A stretch of 47,707 nt of DNA from an uncultured Bacteroidota bacterium (GTDB lineage: Bacteria > Bacteroidota > Bacteroidia > AKYH767-A > JABDAW01), in assembly GCA_903911135.1 (NCBI GenBank), contig CAIWCG010000178.1:1-47707 (forward strand). The letters run 5' to 3'. The translations under genes were made by a program, and so were the position numbers. Position 1 is the first letter of the stretch, and every line of letters starts with the position of its first letter. Positions 39,208 to 47,707 of this stretch are shown here, in pieces. The notes under the pieces were generated by a model. The model did not search any database. It saw only the letters and a list, made by a program, of their open reading frames with translations, and was not told where the DNA came from.

Positions 39208-40896
39208 ATGAACAAAACGATTCTAACGATAGCCATGATGCTATTCGCAGTGGTGCTCAAGGCGGGCATACCCAGCAAACAAATTACCACTAAAGTAGGT
39301 TCGGTGACGGTTTATACCACTGGTGCACTCATTAATCAGTCAGGTTCTATTGCAGTGGAGGCCGGACAGACGAACATCATTGTCTCGGGTGTGTCGCCAA
39401 GCATAGATACCAAACACATCCATGTGGCGGCAAACAACGATGTCAAGATTGTATCGGTGACGCATGAGATAAACTTCCTCAACAAGCCGATAGAGAACCC
39501 TAGAGTCAAGACGTTGCAAGACTCCGTCAAAACCATCAATGATGATTTGGCGATAACGAACAATACCATCGATGCCTATTCGGAGGAGAGGAAGATGATC
39601 ATCAAGAATTCCAGCATAGGTGGAGCCAATTCTGGTGTAAACGTGATGGATTTGCCCAAAGTGCTTGAATTTATGCAGACCAATCTGGCTGACATAAGTA
39701 AAAAATCATTGGCTCTGGAGAAAAATAGGGACAAGCTAAACGAAAGGCTGATGATGATAAACAACCAACTCGAGGAATTGAATGTGAAGGAAAACAACAG
39801 CAACCAAGAGATAGTGATTACCATTTCGGCGCCTGCCAAGATGAACGTGAATCTGGACATTTCTTATCTGGTTCTCAATGCCGGATGGGCTCCCAATTAT
39901 GATTTGAAGGTAAAGGACATCAGCAAGCCCATAGATTTGGTTTATAAGGCCAAGGTTTTCAACAATACCGGCATAGACTGGGATAATGTGAAGCTCACGC
40001 TATCTACTGCCGACCCAAACAAGACAGCAGAGAAACCCAAGCTGACTGCGTGGACATTGAACCACGAAATAACCACCATAACAACTGCTGAAAACAACCT
40101 GCAGCAGCAGAGTTTTCAGTGGAATTCGAATGTCAATGGAAACTTGAACAACGGCTTCTACAGCATTCCGCCTGCTACCCAGAGTTTCGAGGAAAAGGCC
40201 TTGGAAAAAAAGGGGAAAAACAAGGTAATCATGAACTATTCCGAGATAAGCTTGAGCGAATTGAGCGTGGATTTCGAGATTAAGGAGAACTACTCCATCC
40301 CTTCCGACAGCAAGCCCTACACGGTGGATGTTACCAAGTATTCCTTGCCCGCATCCTATCATTATTTCGCCATTCCGAAGCTGGACAAGGATGCATTTCT
40401 GGTGGCTCGCGTTACGGGATGGGAGGATTTGAACCTTACCGACGGCACTGCCAATGTTTATTATGGCGAAAACTACATCGGCGAAAGTTTCATCAGCACC
40501 AGACAGACGGGTGATACCTTGGACCTTTCGCTGGGCAGGGACAAAAAGATTTTGGTGAGCCGCGTGAAGAAGCAGGATTTCGGTTCCAAGTCGTTTACGG
40601 GCAGCAACAGGATTGAAAGTTTCATGTACGAGCTCACGGTGAAGAACAACAACAAGGATACCATCGACATAGAGCTGCAAGATCAGGTTCCGGTGTCGCA
40701 GGAGAGCGACATAACGGTGGATTTATCCGAAACATCGAAGGCCGAACGCGATGAGTTGAGCGGCAAGCTCTGTTGGAAGCTGAAGCTGGCCCCAGGCGAA
40801 ATCAAAAAGTTCCCGCTGTCGTTTTCCGTCAAGTATCCCAAGAACAAGCCCGTTCTTATCCGTAGATTTCGCTCCGTTGCCTGTCCTAAGTTTTAG
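39208..40896 (+). CDS. DUF4139 / mucoidy inhibitor MuiA-family protein
   Basis: TTKVGSVTVYTTGALINQSGSIAVEAGQTNIIVSGVS; YLVLNAGWAPNYDLKVKD; VYYGENYIGESFIST. Confidence 0.9.
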   Translation: MNKTILTIAMMLFAVVLKAGIPSKQITTKVGSVTVYTTGALINQSGSIAVEAGQTNIIVSGVSPSIDTKHIHVAANNDVKIVSVTHEINFLNKPIENPRVKTLQDSVKTINDDLAITNNTIDAYSEERKMIIKNSSIGGANSGVNVMDLPKVLEFMQTNLADISKKSLALEKNRDKLNERLMMINNQLEELNVKENNSNQEIVITISAPAKMNVNLDISYLVLNAGWAPNYDLKVKDISKPIDLVYKAKVFNNTGIDWDNVKLTLSTADPNKTAEKPKLTAWTLNHEITTITTAENNLQQQSFQWNSNVNGNLNNGFYSIPPATQSFEEKALEKKGKNKVIMNYSEISLSELSVDFEIKENYSIPSDSKPYTVDVTKYSLPASYHYFAIPKLDKDAFLVARVTGWEDLNLTDGTANVYYGENYIGESFISTRQTGDTLDLSLGRDKKILVSRVKKQDFGSKSFTGSNRIESFMYELTVKNNNKDTIDIELQDQVPVSQESDITVDLSETSKAERDELSGKLCWKLKLAPGEIKKFPLSFSVKYPKNKPVLIRRFRSVACPKF

Positions 40897-40922
40897 GATG
40901 CAGGCCCGAATAAGCGGCTCCT
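40852..40922. repeat. nested palindromic segment covering the 3' end of the MuiA-like CDS
   Basis: CTTATCCG...GCCTGTCCTAAGTTTTAGGATGCAGGCCCGAATAAG. Confidence 0.6.
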
Positions 40923-41066
40923 TGTCATTTTATTAGATCTCTTTCAAGTTGAGTTCTATTTTTAAGTTTCATAAGGCCCTATAGTTCTTTTGATATGTGT
41001 TATTAGGCTTTAATTAAGAATGTAGTTCAATCAAAACCAGGTTAATTAATTGGATTAGCAGTTTGG

Positions 41067-41251
41067 AAAATGACTTTCCAAGGTGGGAAAATGATTTTCC
41101 AAGGTGGGAAAATGACTTTCCAAGGTGGGAAAATGACTTTCCAAGGTGGGAAAACGATTTTCCAAGGTGGGAAAATGACTTTCCAAGGTGGGAAAATGAC
41201 TTTCCAAGGTGGGAAAACGACTTTCCCAGTAGGAAAAACGACTTTCCAATC
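41067..41251. repeat. tandem array, exact 21-bp period, about 9 units
   Basis: AAAATGACTTTCCAAGGTGGG; TTCC anchors at 41076, 41097, 41118, 41139 and onward. Confidence 0.97.
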
Positions 41252-41335
41252 TATGAAATGAGTTTATAAGGCTGTTAAAATGATAAGACCTGTTAGAATA
41301 AAGTTCTTTTTTACTTGAGTTTTGGATGTTTAGGC

Positions 41336-41480
41336 TGAAAGCTTATTCGAAGCAAGCTGCCGTCAAAGCATAGCCCCGATAGTAGCGGCAGCCCGCTGCT
41401 TTGTGTCGGCAATGGGAAGGCAGCGGCTACAGCGGATAGCGGGACGCAGATGGGACGAGAAGCTGCCATAGGCTTCAAAA
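41336..41480 (+). repeat. dispersed structured element, copy C
   Basis: TTCGAAGCAAGCTGCCGTCAAAGCATAGCCCCGATAGTAGCGGCAGCCCGCTGC...GCAGCGGCTACAGCGGATAGCGGGACG...CATAGGCTTCAA. Confidence 0.93.
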
Positions 41481-41503
41481 AAGAAAATTTACTTTAAACA
41501 AAA

Positions 41504-41529
41504 AGAGCCAGCGGATTAATGCTGGCTCT
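41504..41529 (-). terminator. terminator of the Omp28-like operon
   Basis: AGAGCCAGC-ggattaat-GCTGGCTCT with flanking A/T runs. Confidence 0.85.
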
Positions 41530-41549
41530 TTGTATAATGATGTTTGTGT

Positions 41550-42428
41550 TTATTTGGTGACGGTGGCCATTTCGGCTTGCACCACTTCGTAGGTGGCGGC
41601 GTTGTATATGAAGGCGACGACGTGGCAATTTTTATCAACCTTGATTTTGGTGGAACTCAAATCAAGGGAATAAGTTTTTGTAAAAACGCTATTCATGGGC
41701 TGCGAACCAGATGACAAGGTGTCTCCCCATGTGCTGTTGAGGGAGGCTCGGAGGATGTGTTTGAAAACGTAAGTAGGGTCATCGTGGGTGGTAGGATAAT
41801 AGAAATCCTGATGGTCTATCACGCTGTCTTCGGTGACCACTACGGAGAGTTTGTAGGTGCTGTCTAATGCGGTAAGATATTTAGAAGAAATTGTTGTTGT
41901 CAAACTTCTTTTTGAACCTCTGTAAACATTGGTTATTTTAATATTCATCTTATGAGGCAAGCCCAGGAAGTAAGCTGCCGTGCCTGCCCAAGAATTGTAG
42001 CTTGCAGGGAAATTACCTGGATAACCTAGTCTATTGACGCATCCTTGCGGGTTTCCTGCGGCAGACATTCCGAAATAGGTATCCCATGCAGTGCCTACCG
42101 TTGTTTGGAAATCGGTGGTGTAATTGCCAGTGGCGTCAGGCCAGGCAAAGAAGCCAGCATGAACTGCAATGGGGATAATACTGTCTCCATAAGTTTGGAT
42201 GATGGAGTCCAGTCTGTCGGCAGCATGTGGGCAGTTACCGCATTTGTGGCCGGTATAGTCTTCGATAAGGACTGTTTTGGTTGTTGTAGAATCAATGATT
42301 ATTGAGGTGATGGGTGCAGTTGTATCTACAGGAGGAGTTGAAACCGCGACGGTGGGGACTACATAATCGCAACCATGGAGGATGGCGGCAAGGATGATGA
42401 GGGCTATAAGTTTGGTTATATTTTTCAT
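41550..42428 (-). CDS. Omp28-related lipoprotein, thioredoxin-like
   Basis: LHGCDY lipobox; VLIEDYTGHKCGNCPHAADRLDSIIQTYGDSIIPIAVHAGFFA. Confidence 0.82.
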   Translation of the reverse strand: MKNITKLIALIILAAILHGCDYVVPTVAVSTPPVDTTAPITSIIIDSTTTKTVLIEDYTGHKCGNCPHAADRLDSIIQTYGDSIIPIAVHAGFFAWPDATGNYTTDFQTTVGTAWDTYFGMSAAGNPQGCVNRLGYPGNFPASYNSWAGTAAYFLGLPHKMNIKITNVYRGSKRSLTTTISSKYLTALDSTYKLSVVVTEDSVIDHQDFYYPTTHDDPTYVFKHILRASLNSTWGDTLSSGSQPMNSVFTKTYSLDLSSTKIKVDKNCHVVAFIYNAATYEVVQAEMATVTK

Positions 42429-42455
42429 TTGAGTGTTTTATTTAATGTAATAAGT

Positions 42456-44129
42456 TTAGAAACTGCTGGTTATGGAAAGCGTGATGCCATTGGATGCGGG
42501 TACTTGGCGGCATAATCCTCCTACACAGAATATCCCTGCCCTTTGTTTGCCATATCCTATCGCAAAGCGATTGGCATTTTTGGTGAATCCGGCTGAAAGG
42601 TTGGGATAATGAAGTTGGTAGTTCTTGTCGGGATTGCCATAATTGTAAAGATCCAATGCGGCCACATACAAATGAGGAGCGATGGTATATTCTATCAGGC
42701 CCATAGCCCAGTTCTTTTGGTCTTGCATGGTAGAGAGGTGTTGCATTTCGGTGCGGATGGTCTTTTTGTCCGTCACCTTGAAGAACATTTCGAGAACTGC
42801 AACTTGAGCATTGACGGTGCCATCGCCTGGCGCCACGGTGATGTCTCTATTGCAGATGATGTTCATGTAGGTGGCCACAAACTTGAAGGTCTTGCTCACC
42901 TTTTTGGTAACTTCCATATTGATGTCATGGAAATAAACCTCTTTACCTATTTTGAAGAAATTGGATGTGTAGCCTTTGGTGTTTTCTTTACCTACTGCGG
43001 TGCTGCTGTTGATTTGCTGACGGTCGATGGATTGAGTTTGAGAATAATTTACGTCTATGTTGGTTCCATATTTTCCACCGAGGAAGGTATTTGGTTTGAA
43101 AATATAGAACAATTCTGCCTGAACGCCCATCTCGCCATTAGCTTGAGAGGCATAAGGATAAAAGGCAGCCAAGGCATAGGTATGTTGTTTTGCAAGCACA
43201 GGCAAGAAGTTGATCATCTGGTCTATTTGTTTGGCATTTCTGTCTGCTCGAAAATCCATGTTGTCGACTCTTTCTGCAGATAAAGTGATGCCGAAACCTT
43301 TCTTGCTATAGTTCGCATTGACCAACAGTGCCTGACCATCCTTATAGATATATCCATTGCTGGCAGAAGGGTCATTGATTTTGTAGGCGTACTCACCGGA
43401 TAGGTTAAGGTTGCCTCGGATGATGTTCAATCTTCCTGCCGATGCACCGACATTTACAGGCAATACATGAAAGGGATCGTTGGAGGTTTGGTATTTGCTT
43501 ACGAAACTTCCGCCGATGATGATTTTGGTTTTGTGTTCTGCCCAAGAGCTGATGGCTTCATTCAGGTTCACCTCGCCATCAAAGCCACGGACAAGACCCG
43601 GGATAGTATAGATGGCATTGAAATAAAGTCTTTCCTTGCCAATGATTCCTTTGAAATAAACACCGTTGACAGGAGAATATTTTATTCGCAAGCCTTCCAT
43701 GGCGTTGTCATATCCAAGACCTCTTTCTTCATAAGTTCTATAGATGAGTCCACTGCCGAATTGCTCATAAAAGTTTCCTGCCGTCACTTCCAGTCCTTCG
43801 TTCTTGTAAGTGATGAATCGGTATGGTATGCCGCTGTTGTTGCTATAGCCTTGAGGAAATCCCAACAAGGAATTCATGTAGGTTTCATAGCGGAAACCGG
43901 CAGAGAAGTTATCATTGGCATAGATAAAATTTGCAAACCCGGCACCGAGCATTTTTTCATTCGGAACGGAATCGGCATAATATTTTGAGGCGGGCATGTA
44001 ATATTGTCCATTGGCTTCGAAGTTTCCATGAATGGAGCCACCACCAAGAGTTTGGGCCATGCTGCCAAGGGTGGATATTGCAATAGCCACTGCTAATGCA
44101 AAGGAGCGTTTAATGTTTTTTGTTTTCAA
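42456..44129 (-). CDS. DUF6029-like outer-membrane beta-barrel protein
   Basis: GGGSIHGNFEANGQYYMPASKYYADSVPNEKMLGAGFANFIYANDNFSAGFRYETYMNSLLGFP. Confidence 0.75.
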   Translation of the reverse strand: MKTKNIKRSFALAVAIAISTLGSMAQTLGGGSIHGNFEANGQYYMPASKYYADSVPNEKMLGAGFANFIYANDNFSAGFRYETYMNSLLGFPQGYSNNSGIPYRFITYKNEGLEVTAGNFYEQFGSGLIYRTYEERGLGYDNAMEGLRIKYSPVNGVYFKGIIGKERLYFNAIYTIPGLVRGFDGEVNLNEAISSWAEHKTKIIIGGSFVSKYQTSNDPFHVLPVNVGASAGRLNIIRGNLNLSGEYAYKINDPSASNGYIYKDGQALLVNANYSKKGFGITLSAERVDNMDFRADRNAKQIDQMINFLPVLAKQHTYALAAFYPYASQANGEMGVQAELFYIFKPNTFLGGKYGTNIDVNYSQTQSIDRQQINSSTAVGKENTKGYTSNFFKIGKEVYFHDINMEVTKKVSKTFKFVATYMNIICNRDITVAPGDGTVNAQVAVLEMFFKVTDKKTIRTEMQHLSTMQDQKNWAMGLIEYTIAPHLYVAALDLYNYGNPDKNYQLHYPNLSAGFTKNANRFAIGYGKQRAGIFCVGGLCRQVPASNGITLSITSSF

Positions 44130-44150
44130 AATGATTGCTGTTTTATTGGT

Positions 44151-44690
44151 TTATTTACTTTCTGGCAATGGCTTTCCGGCAGCTACGGCCTTGATCATTT
44201 CATACAGTTCCTTTTCGTTGCCTTCAGCAAAGCCGACATGTTGCCAAACGATTTCGCCGTTGCCGTTTATCAGGAAGGCATGCGGAGGATTGTTTACATT
44301 CATGGCGCGTTTGAAATCGCCGTTCGGGTCGCCATAAATTTCATAAGTCCAGCCTTTGCCATTGACAAAAGTGCCAACGCGGGCAGATGTTTTGGCGTCG
44401 TCTATGGAGATGGCTATCACCTTTACGCCGGTTTCCTTTTGCCAGTCTATGTAGTTTTCGGAGATGGCGTTCAGCTCCTCTATGCAGGGCTTGCACCAGG
44501 TGGCCCAAAACGAAATTACCATCGGTTTGCCATTGTTCGAAAACGTGGACGTGTTCACTTTTCCGCCATCGAGACCTTTCAAATCTACGGATGGAATCTT
44601 TCTTGATTTCGCATTATCCTGTGCCGATACATTCGAAAACAGCATTGAAAACAACAGTGCAGCCACTGCCAGCATTAGTTTCTTTGTCAT
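44151..44690 (-). CDS. TlpA-like thioredoxin-family protein
   Basis: MVISFWATWCKPCIEELNAISENY; signal peptide; CAAAAATA upstream at 44724-44731. Confidence 0.92.
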   Translation of the reverse strand: MTKKLMLAVAALLFSMLFSNVSAQDNAKSRKIPSVDLKGLDGGKVNTSTFSNNGKPMVISFWATWCKPCIEELNAISENYIDWQKETGVKVIAISIDDAKTSARVGTFVNGKGWTYEIYGDPNGDFKRAMNVNNPPHAFLINGNGEIVWQHVGFAEGNEKELYEMIKAVAAGKPLPESK

Positions 44691-44788
44691 GACTTTTAAG
44701 TTTATTTTTATTGATTATGGTGGCAAAAATAATAAAAATGCTTTAACAAATGGATGAAAATACAAAATGGCAAATATTTCTAATTCCA

Positions 44789-44930
44789 ATAAGGAGCCTA
44801 TGTTCGCTTCTCGTCCCATCTACGTCCCGCTATCCGCTGTAGCCGCTGCTCCCCATTTCCGACACCAAGCAGCGGGCTGCCGCTACTATCGGGGCTAGAT
44901 TTGACGGCAGGTTGCTCGAATGAACTTTTG
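44789..44930 (-). repeat. dispersed structured element, copy D (inverted)
   Basis: AATAAGGAGCCTATG...CGTCCCGCTATCCGCTGTAGCCGCTGC...GCAGCGGGCTGCCGCTACTATCGGGGCTAGATTTGACGGCAGGTTGCTCGAA. Confidence 0.93.
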
Positions 44931-45001
44931 GCAGAAATGCCGCTCTCAAGCAAGAATTCGTTCAAATGGTTTATAAAACTACCTATTTCCGGTTTCCGAC
45001 C

Positions 45002-45092
45002 GATAGGACGGAGGTTGCGGATGATAAGACGGAGGTTGCGGATGATAGGACGGAGGTTGCGGACGATAGGACGGACGATGCGGACGATAGGT
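45002..45092. repeat. tandem array, exact 21-bp period, about 4-5 units
   Basis: GATAGGACGGAGGTTGCGGAT; GATA(G/A)G anchors at 45002, 45023, 45044, 45065, 45086. Confidence 0.95.
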
Positions 45093-45118
45093 AGAAACGG
45101 CGGTTTTCCATTTTCTGT

Positions 45119-45265
45119 TGAAAGTTGGTTCGAGGCAACCTGCCGTCAAATCTAGCCCCGATAGTAGCGGCAGCCCGCTGCTTTTTTAGGATTTAGGGAT
45201 GCAGCGGCTACAGCGGATAGCGGGACGTAGATGATACGAGAAGTGAACATAGGCTCCTTATTGGA
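45119..45265 (+). repeat. dispersed structured element, copy E
   Basis: TTCGAGGCAACCTGCCGTCAAATCTAGCCCCGATAGTAGCGGCAGCCCGCTGC...GCAGCGGCTACAGCGGATAGCGGGACGTAGATGATACGAGAAGTGAACATAGGCTCCTTATT. Confidence 0.93.
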
Positions 45266-45319
45266 ATTATAAATTATAAATTATGAATGGAGGCGTGAGG
45301 AGGAAAAGTTTGGGAATAA

Positions 45320-45352
45320 AAAAAGGGCATGGAAGTGAATCCATGCCCTTTT
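45320..45352 (-). terminator. terminator of the 45371 CDS
   Basis: AAAAGGGCATGG-aagtgaat-CCATGCCCTTTT. Confidence 0.9.
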
Positions 45353-45370
45353 CTGTTAAGAGTTTAAAAA

Positions 45371-47458
45371 TTATTTGATGATGGAAATTTTCTGAGTCAT
45401 TGTGTTTTCGCCTGCCTTCAAGGTAACGAAATAGATGCCTGCAGGTAAATTAGTTCCATTAACCGCGATGGAATGATCGCCTTGAGCCATCGTTCCGCTG
45501 AATACATTCATAACCGTTTGTCCAAGAACATCGCCAACAGTTACCGTAACATTGCTTTCATTCTTCAAGTTGAAGTTAACGTTAGAGGTAGTGCTGAAAG
45601 GATTTGGATAAACATTGAAGCCAGCTACTGAGTTGCTGATTTCGGTAACGCCTGTTGGAGATAATACGCCATGATTAGAATTTACAATCTGGCCGGTAGT
45701 GGTGTTTATCAACATCACGATAGCTCTCATGTGCACTGGATTTGAACCGGCAGGAACGCTATATGCTGGGAAAGTATAGTTTTGAGTGGCTCCTGAAACA
45801 ACGGTAACAGGAATGCTTCCGGAAGTGCCAGTGTATGAACCAAGGATAGCTTCACCAACATAGTTATACCACATTTGAGCAGAAGGGATGACTTGAGGAT
45901 CGGTTTGGAAATTATGGCCAGCACCGGAAAGGGCGATGTTTTGAGATTGGAAACTGTAATAGTTGTGTTGATCCCAAGTACCGCCAGAAGTGTTATGAAC
46001 ACTATCTTCAACGATAACCAAAGCTAAATTATAAGCACCGGTAGCAGGAGCAACAGGTACGGCAAAATGAGCAGCAGCAGAAACAGTAAGAGCACGTGTA
46101 GCCCAGTTGAAGGAAGGAGTCACCGTGATGTCAGCAATTCCGAAATCGCCGATATGAGCGGTATATTCGTCGAAGATGTAAGATGGATCATCAATAACTT
46201 TACGGTCAACCTCGATAGAAGGGAAACCGGAGAATCCTGGCATGGTAGTGGCACCTGCATCATAAGCGGTAACAGTCATTGGGTCAGCATCATGAACAGC
46301 AATCAATTCGCAGTTTGCACCGTAAGATGAATGTGCGATGGAATCCAAAAAAACGAATCCACGAACGCACCATCCGCACCATGTTCCGGTTTCTTCTTCG
46401 AAAGTCACTTTATGAACCGGCATGAAATCAGCACCGGTAAGAACGGTAGCCAAAGTATCGTCGTTGTGGTTTGAATCACCTGTCAACTCAACCCAAACTT
46501 TCATGTTGTGAGGGCCAGCAGCAGGAGCATAAGCAGTTGGAATGGTAAACGCAGCATTCGCCATGCTTGCAACGGCATTAGGATAAACATAAGATACGGT
46601 AGAAACACCGTCGTTATATTTAATGGTAAGACCATTGGCAGCAATACCTGTAGAACCGATGTTCTTAACGTTTCCTGTGATGGTGATGTTTCCTGGAACC
46701 ACAGCATAGGAAGCAGAAGTTCCGGTAGTTGGAGCTATGTTTAACAGAGCCACAGAATTTGCAGGCTGAGTTCCATAGATGAATTCATAATAGGTATTGT
46801 CAACAGGAGAAGGATCTGCAGTTGTAGTTGCATTTGAGCCAATTGTTGGCGAGCCTGTTACCTGAATGGCAGTGGTAGAATTGATTTGTATTCCAAGCGT
46901 CAAGGCCAGAGGAGCATTGTAACTTCTGTGGTCAACAATATAAATCTTGTTGGTGGTTTCTTCCAAAACGAATGACCAATATGTCCAGCCAGTAGCAGAA
47001 GGGCAATCGTAAGATACGAACTGCACCCAATGCTGACGGTTTGGAGAGGTTCCAAAAGTCTTGGTTTTGATGGAATCATTGGCGCCAAAGCCGGATAAAC
47101 CCCAAACACAAACAGAATTGTTTGGAATGGCAGCATTAGGGATAGTAGCACTGGTAGAACTTGGTGCTGTACCTGCCGAAGTGGTGAAAGTCAAGATTCC
47201 GGAAGTGGACACCTTGTATTGTGTTACAGGCGCTCCATTGAAATTGAAGGTAAAAGGAATAGTAACCGTTGACGACCAGATAGGAGTGGCGGATGGATTA
47301 CAGATAGCCGTCCAGCCAGCAGTGGCAGGTTGTTCAGCGTCGTTGTTTAAACCACCAGGATTCGTTCCTGCGTTGATCCAAGGAAGGTAATAATACTGGC
47401 TAAATCCTACAAAGCTGATAGCCATGAACAACATTAAAATAGGTAATGCTTTTTTCAT
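45371..47458 (-). CDS. secreted Omp28-like protein with CXXC motif and T9SS sorting domain
   Basis: VTFEEETGTWCGWCVRGFVFLDS; C-term FNVYPNPFSTTSNVNFNL...LPAGIYFVTLKAGENTMTQKISIIK. Confidence 0.88.
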   Translation of the reverse strand: MKKALPILMLFMAISFVGFSQYYYLPWINAGTNPGGLNNDAEQPATAGWTAICNPSATPIWSSTVTIPFTFNFNGAPVTQYKVSTSGILTFTTSAGTAPSSTSATIPNAAIPNNSVCVWGLSGFGANDSIKTKTFGTSPNRQHWVQFVSYDCPSATGWTYWSFVLEETTNKIYIVDHRSYNAPLALTLGIQINSTTAIQVTGSPTIGSNATTTADPSPVDNTYYEFIYGTQPANSVALLNIAPTTGTSASYAVVPGNITITGNVKNIGSTGIAANGLTIKYNDGVSTVSYVYPNAVASMANAAFTIPTAYAPAAGPHNMKVWVELTGDSNHNDDTLATVLTGADFMPVHKVTFEEETGTWCGWCVRGFVFLDSIAHSSYGANCELIAVHDADPMTVTAYDAGATTMPGFSGFPSIEVDRKVIDDPSYIFDEYTAHIGDFGIADITVTPSFNWATRALTVSAAAHFAVPVAPATGAYNLALVIVEDSVHNTSGGTWDQHNYYSFQSQNIALSGAGHNFQTDPQVIPSAQMWYNYVGEAILGSYTGTSGSIPVTVVSGATQNYTFPAYSVPAGSNPVHMRAIVMLINTTTGQIVNSNHGVLSPTGVTEISNSVAGFNVYPNPFSTTSNVNFNLKNESNVTVTVGDVLGQTVMNVFSGTMAQGDHSIAVNGTNLPAGIYFVTLKAGENTMTQKISIIK

Positions 47459-47587
47459 TTTTTTTAAATTTAATTGTTATTAATTTGTTTTGAACTTGGG
47501 TGCAATATTAGGAAAAATTCAGAAAACAAAATATGGTAATAGCCACGATTCCATTTATAATTCATAATTCAATATTCCCAATTCTTT

Positions 47588-47707
47588 TAAGGAGCCTAAG
47601 GCAAGTTCTCGTATCATGGCCAGTCCCGCTATCCGCTGTAGCCGCTGCATCCCCATTGCCGACACAAAGCAGCGGGCTGCCGCTACTATCGGGGCTAGGC
47701 TTTGACG
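47588..47707 (-). repeat. dispersed structured element, copy F (cut by window edge)
   Basis: AAGGAGCCTAAGGCAAGTTCTCGTATCATGGCCAGTCCCGCTATCCGCTGTAGCCGCTGC...GCAGCGGGCTGCCGCTACTATCGGGGCTAGGCTTTGACG. Confidence 0.93.

Noticed and set aside
40000-40680. 226-aa minus ORF
   Set aside because: Antisense to the MuiA-like gene
41055-41269. ORFs ENDFPRW / TFQGGKM / ESHFPTL
   Set aside because: Same array effect; three overlapping frames are open at once
42609-43283. 224-aa plus ORF
   Set aside because: Antisense to the DUF6029-like gene
2580-45092. CRISPR arrays
   Set aside because: Repeats are contiguous with no unique spacers and no cas genes are present
44901-45155. 84-aa ORF with MIGRRLR repeats
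   Set aside because: Product of the 21-bp array plus part of element E

Overview
Chromosomal segment of a Bacteroidota-type genome. Evidence for the phylum: TAnnTTTG promoter boxes, T9SS C-terminal sorting domains, a TonB receptor/DUF4249 pair, DUF4412, DUF4159 and DUF6029-like proteins. About 30 credible genes are visible: purL, rnz, vsr, a DEAD-box RNA helicase, a MuiA/DUF4139 protein, a GH1 glycosidase operon, a TlpA/DUF6029/Omp28 operon, a PIN-domain toxin-antitoxin pair and tRNA-Pro(GGG). Accessory or defence-like content includes a PD-(D/E)XK-like + MBL pair, a Nudix + PLD/SF2 helicase pair, a Zn-ribbon nuclease-like protein, a TPR protein and a nine-module zinc-ribbon array protein. 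The last three share a nearly identical promoter/leader. The most unusual signal is non-coding. At least six intergenic arrays, unrelated or only weakly related in sequence, all keep an exact 21-bp (or 42-bp) period over many diverged units. Six copies (three + strand A-C/E-type, plus inverted ones; A, B, C, E on + and D, F on -) of a ~130-bp structured dispersed element are also present. In four of these copies a 21-bp array lies next to the same end of the element. All family names come from reading motifs in the translated ORFs; no database search was run.
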